From: a bacterium
GTDB taxonomy: Bacteria; Orphanbacterota; Orphanbacteria; Orphanbacterales; Orphanbacteraceae
Assembly: GCA_025782575.1 (NCBI GenBank)
Contig: JALGYY010000010.1
Location: 1 to 64,000, forward strand
DNA length: 64,000 bases
Direction: 5' to 3'
Shown: positions 63,275 to 64,000 of the stretch, piece by piece
Layout: every line of letters starts with the position of its first letter
Position numbering within the stretch: position 1 is the stretch's first letter
Notes under the pieces: generated by a model
Databases searched by the model: none
What the model was told of the DNA's origin: nothing
The model's input: the letters and a program-made list of their open reading frames with translations, nothing else
Translations under genes and position numbers: made by a program

Positions 63275-64000
63275 AGAGCATCAAGCGAGCCGCGGGGGAT
63301 CTTTCGGCACTGGCTGCCGCCCGCGTGATTACGGCCCTGCTCGGGCTAGTCAACATCATCCTGGTTACCAAGCAGTTCAATCCTGAGGAGTTCGGCCGCT
63401 ACGCTCTGTTCCAGATGGTGCTGAGCGTGGGACTCACGATCGGCGTTTCCTGGTCCAGTTCGTCGCTCGTTCGCTTCGGGCGTGAAGAGTTCGAGAAGAC
63501 CGGCTTTATTCGAAGCGCATTCTGGAGCCGCGGCTATCCGCTCATGGGCGGTCTCCTCACGTTCCTGATCGGGGGATTCCTCTTCCGGCAGGAGATCCTA
63601 TCGTACGCCGGTATTGACGCCACGCTTTTTCCCCTTCTCGTAATCTCGTTCGTGTCGATGGCGATGATCGACCACTACCAGCGTGGCCTGCAGGCGGTAG
63701 GACGTCTCCGTCGACATGCGCTTACTTATGTTCTCCAGATGATTTCGCTCACCCTGCTCCTTCTTCTCATGTCAGCGGGGATACTGCCCGCCACGCTCCG
63801 GTTTCTGATCGGGTCGTTCACGGCATTCAACCTGGTCGGGCTCATCGTGGCCACGGCGTTCCTGCCTCATGGCCTGATCCTTCCCCCCAGACCTTCAAGG
63901 CAAATGGTTCAATCCGTTCTCCGCTACTCTTACCCGCAACTCATCGGCTTCAGCGGACTCTACATCGTGAACTGGATCGATCTCGTCGTCATCCGTCAGT
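63271..64000 (+). CDS. Polysaccharide flippase (Wzx/MATE-like), 3' end outside window
   Basis: An ATG at 63271 overlaps the glycosyltransferase stop. The frame is open for 243 codons to the window edge, so only the N-terminal part is seen. It has several membrane segments: one from 'LAAARVITALLGLVNIILVT', then 'FQMVLSVGLTIGVSW', 'LMGGLLTFLIGGFLF' and others. The pattern 'KQFNPEEFGRYALFQ' at the end of the first segment is typical of oligosaccharide flippases of the MOP superfamily. With the GT4 gene it suggests a polysaccharide locus continuing beyond the window. Confidence 0.75.
   Translation, partial: MKSIKRAAGDLSALAAARVITALLGLVNIILVTKQFNPEEFGRYALFQMVLSVGLTIGVSWSSSSLVRFGREEFEKTGFIRSAFWSRGYPLMGGLLTFLIGGFLFRQEILSYAGIDATLFPLLVISFVSMAMIDHYQRGLQAVGRLRRHALTYVLQMISLTLLLLLMSAGILPATLRFLIGSFTAFNLVGLIVATAFLPHGLILPPRPSRQMVQSVLRYSYPQLIGFSGLYIVNWIDLVVIRQ

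Noticed and set aside
1-64000. CRISPR arrays, rRNA or intact insertion sequences
   Set aside because: No regularly spaced repeat set, no rRNA-like sequence and no transposase gene were seen in this window.

Overview
The window reads as one chromosomal stretch of a free-living Gram-negative-type bacterium, probably from an uncultured FCB-like lineage such as Krumholzibacteriota, Eisenbacteria or Latescibacteria. That placement is inference. It rests on exported enzymes ending in FlgD-like 'NPFNPTTRI' tails, a long-form IspG and IspH, a GreA fused to a large helical N-terminus, and several lipoproteins and PEGA/DUF6600 envelope proteins. G+C is moderately high over most of the window (39/60 in one line near 3.3 kb) but falls in part of the 10-18 kb region (26/60 at 11701-11760). 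No rRNA, tRNA, CRISPR array or intact transposon was found.

Layout. 0-1.3 kb: a shortened HNH-family N-terminal ORF and a gap with a 62-bp duplication. 1.3-7.6 kb: a reductive pyrimidine-catabolism operon (beta-ureidopropionase, class III aminotransferase, NCS2 permease, PreT, PreA) that lacks a dihydropyrimidinase. It runs directly into an exported GH27-type glycosidase, a metallophosphoesterase and an SGNH-type membrane hydrolase (7.6-11.2 kb). 11.2-18.1 kb: four polytopic GT-C/GT39-like proteins. 18.1-21.5 kb: a PHP-like exported metallohydrolase coupled to a NUDIX-metallo-beta-lactamase fusion. 21.5-23.3 kb: a probable sigma-54-driven structured small RNA just upstream of ispH. 23.3-39.2 kb: exported proteolysis (tricorn-like, M36-like, M28 and M1 peptidases) with envelope proteins, punctuated by two nested palindromic repeats.

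39-46.7 kb is housekeeping: clpB, cca, a TPR-like protein and ispG. Next come a MarR-GNAT fusion behind a perfect 16-bp palindrome, an S41 peptidase, a hotdog thioesterase and a DUF6600 protein with a second sigma-54 promoter (46.7-51 kb). 51-57.7 kb on the minus strand holds cysM-like, aldo/keto reductase, TrmJ-like, GreA-fusion and LOG-family genes. 57.7-64 kb holds a YfhO-like membrane protein, a bifunctional FtcD, a GT4 glycosyltransferase and the start of a flippase that runs off the end.

The strongest candidate for something undescribed is the 21.6-21.95 kb locus. A consensus-perfect -24/-12 promoter precedes a stacked three-helix hairpin and a perfect 9-bp rho-independent terminator, all inside a gap. 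A near-identical -24/-12 element drives the DUF6600 gene at 49.8 kb, suggesting a shared RpoN regulon for envelope functions. The second is the pair of modular nested palindromes at 23.4 and 33.8 kb, which share a conserved shell around unrelated inner hairpins.
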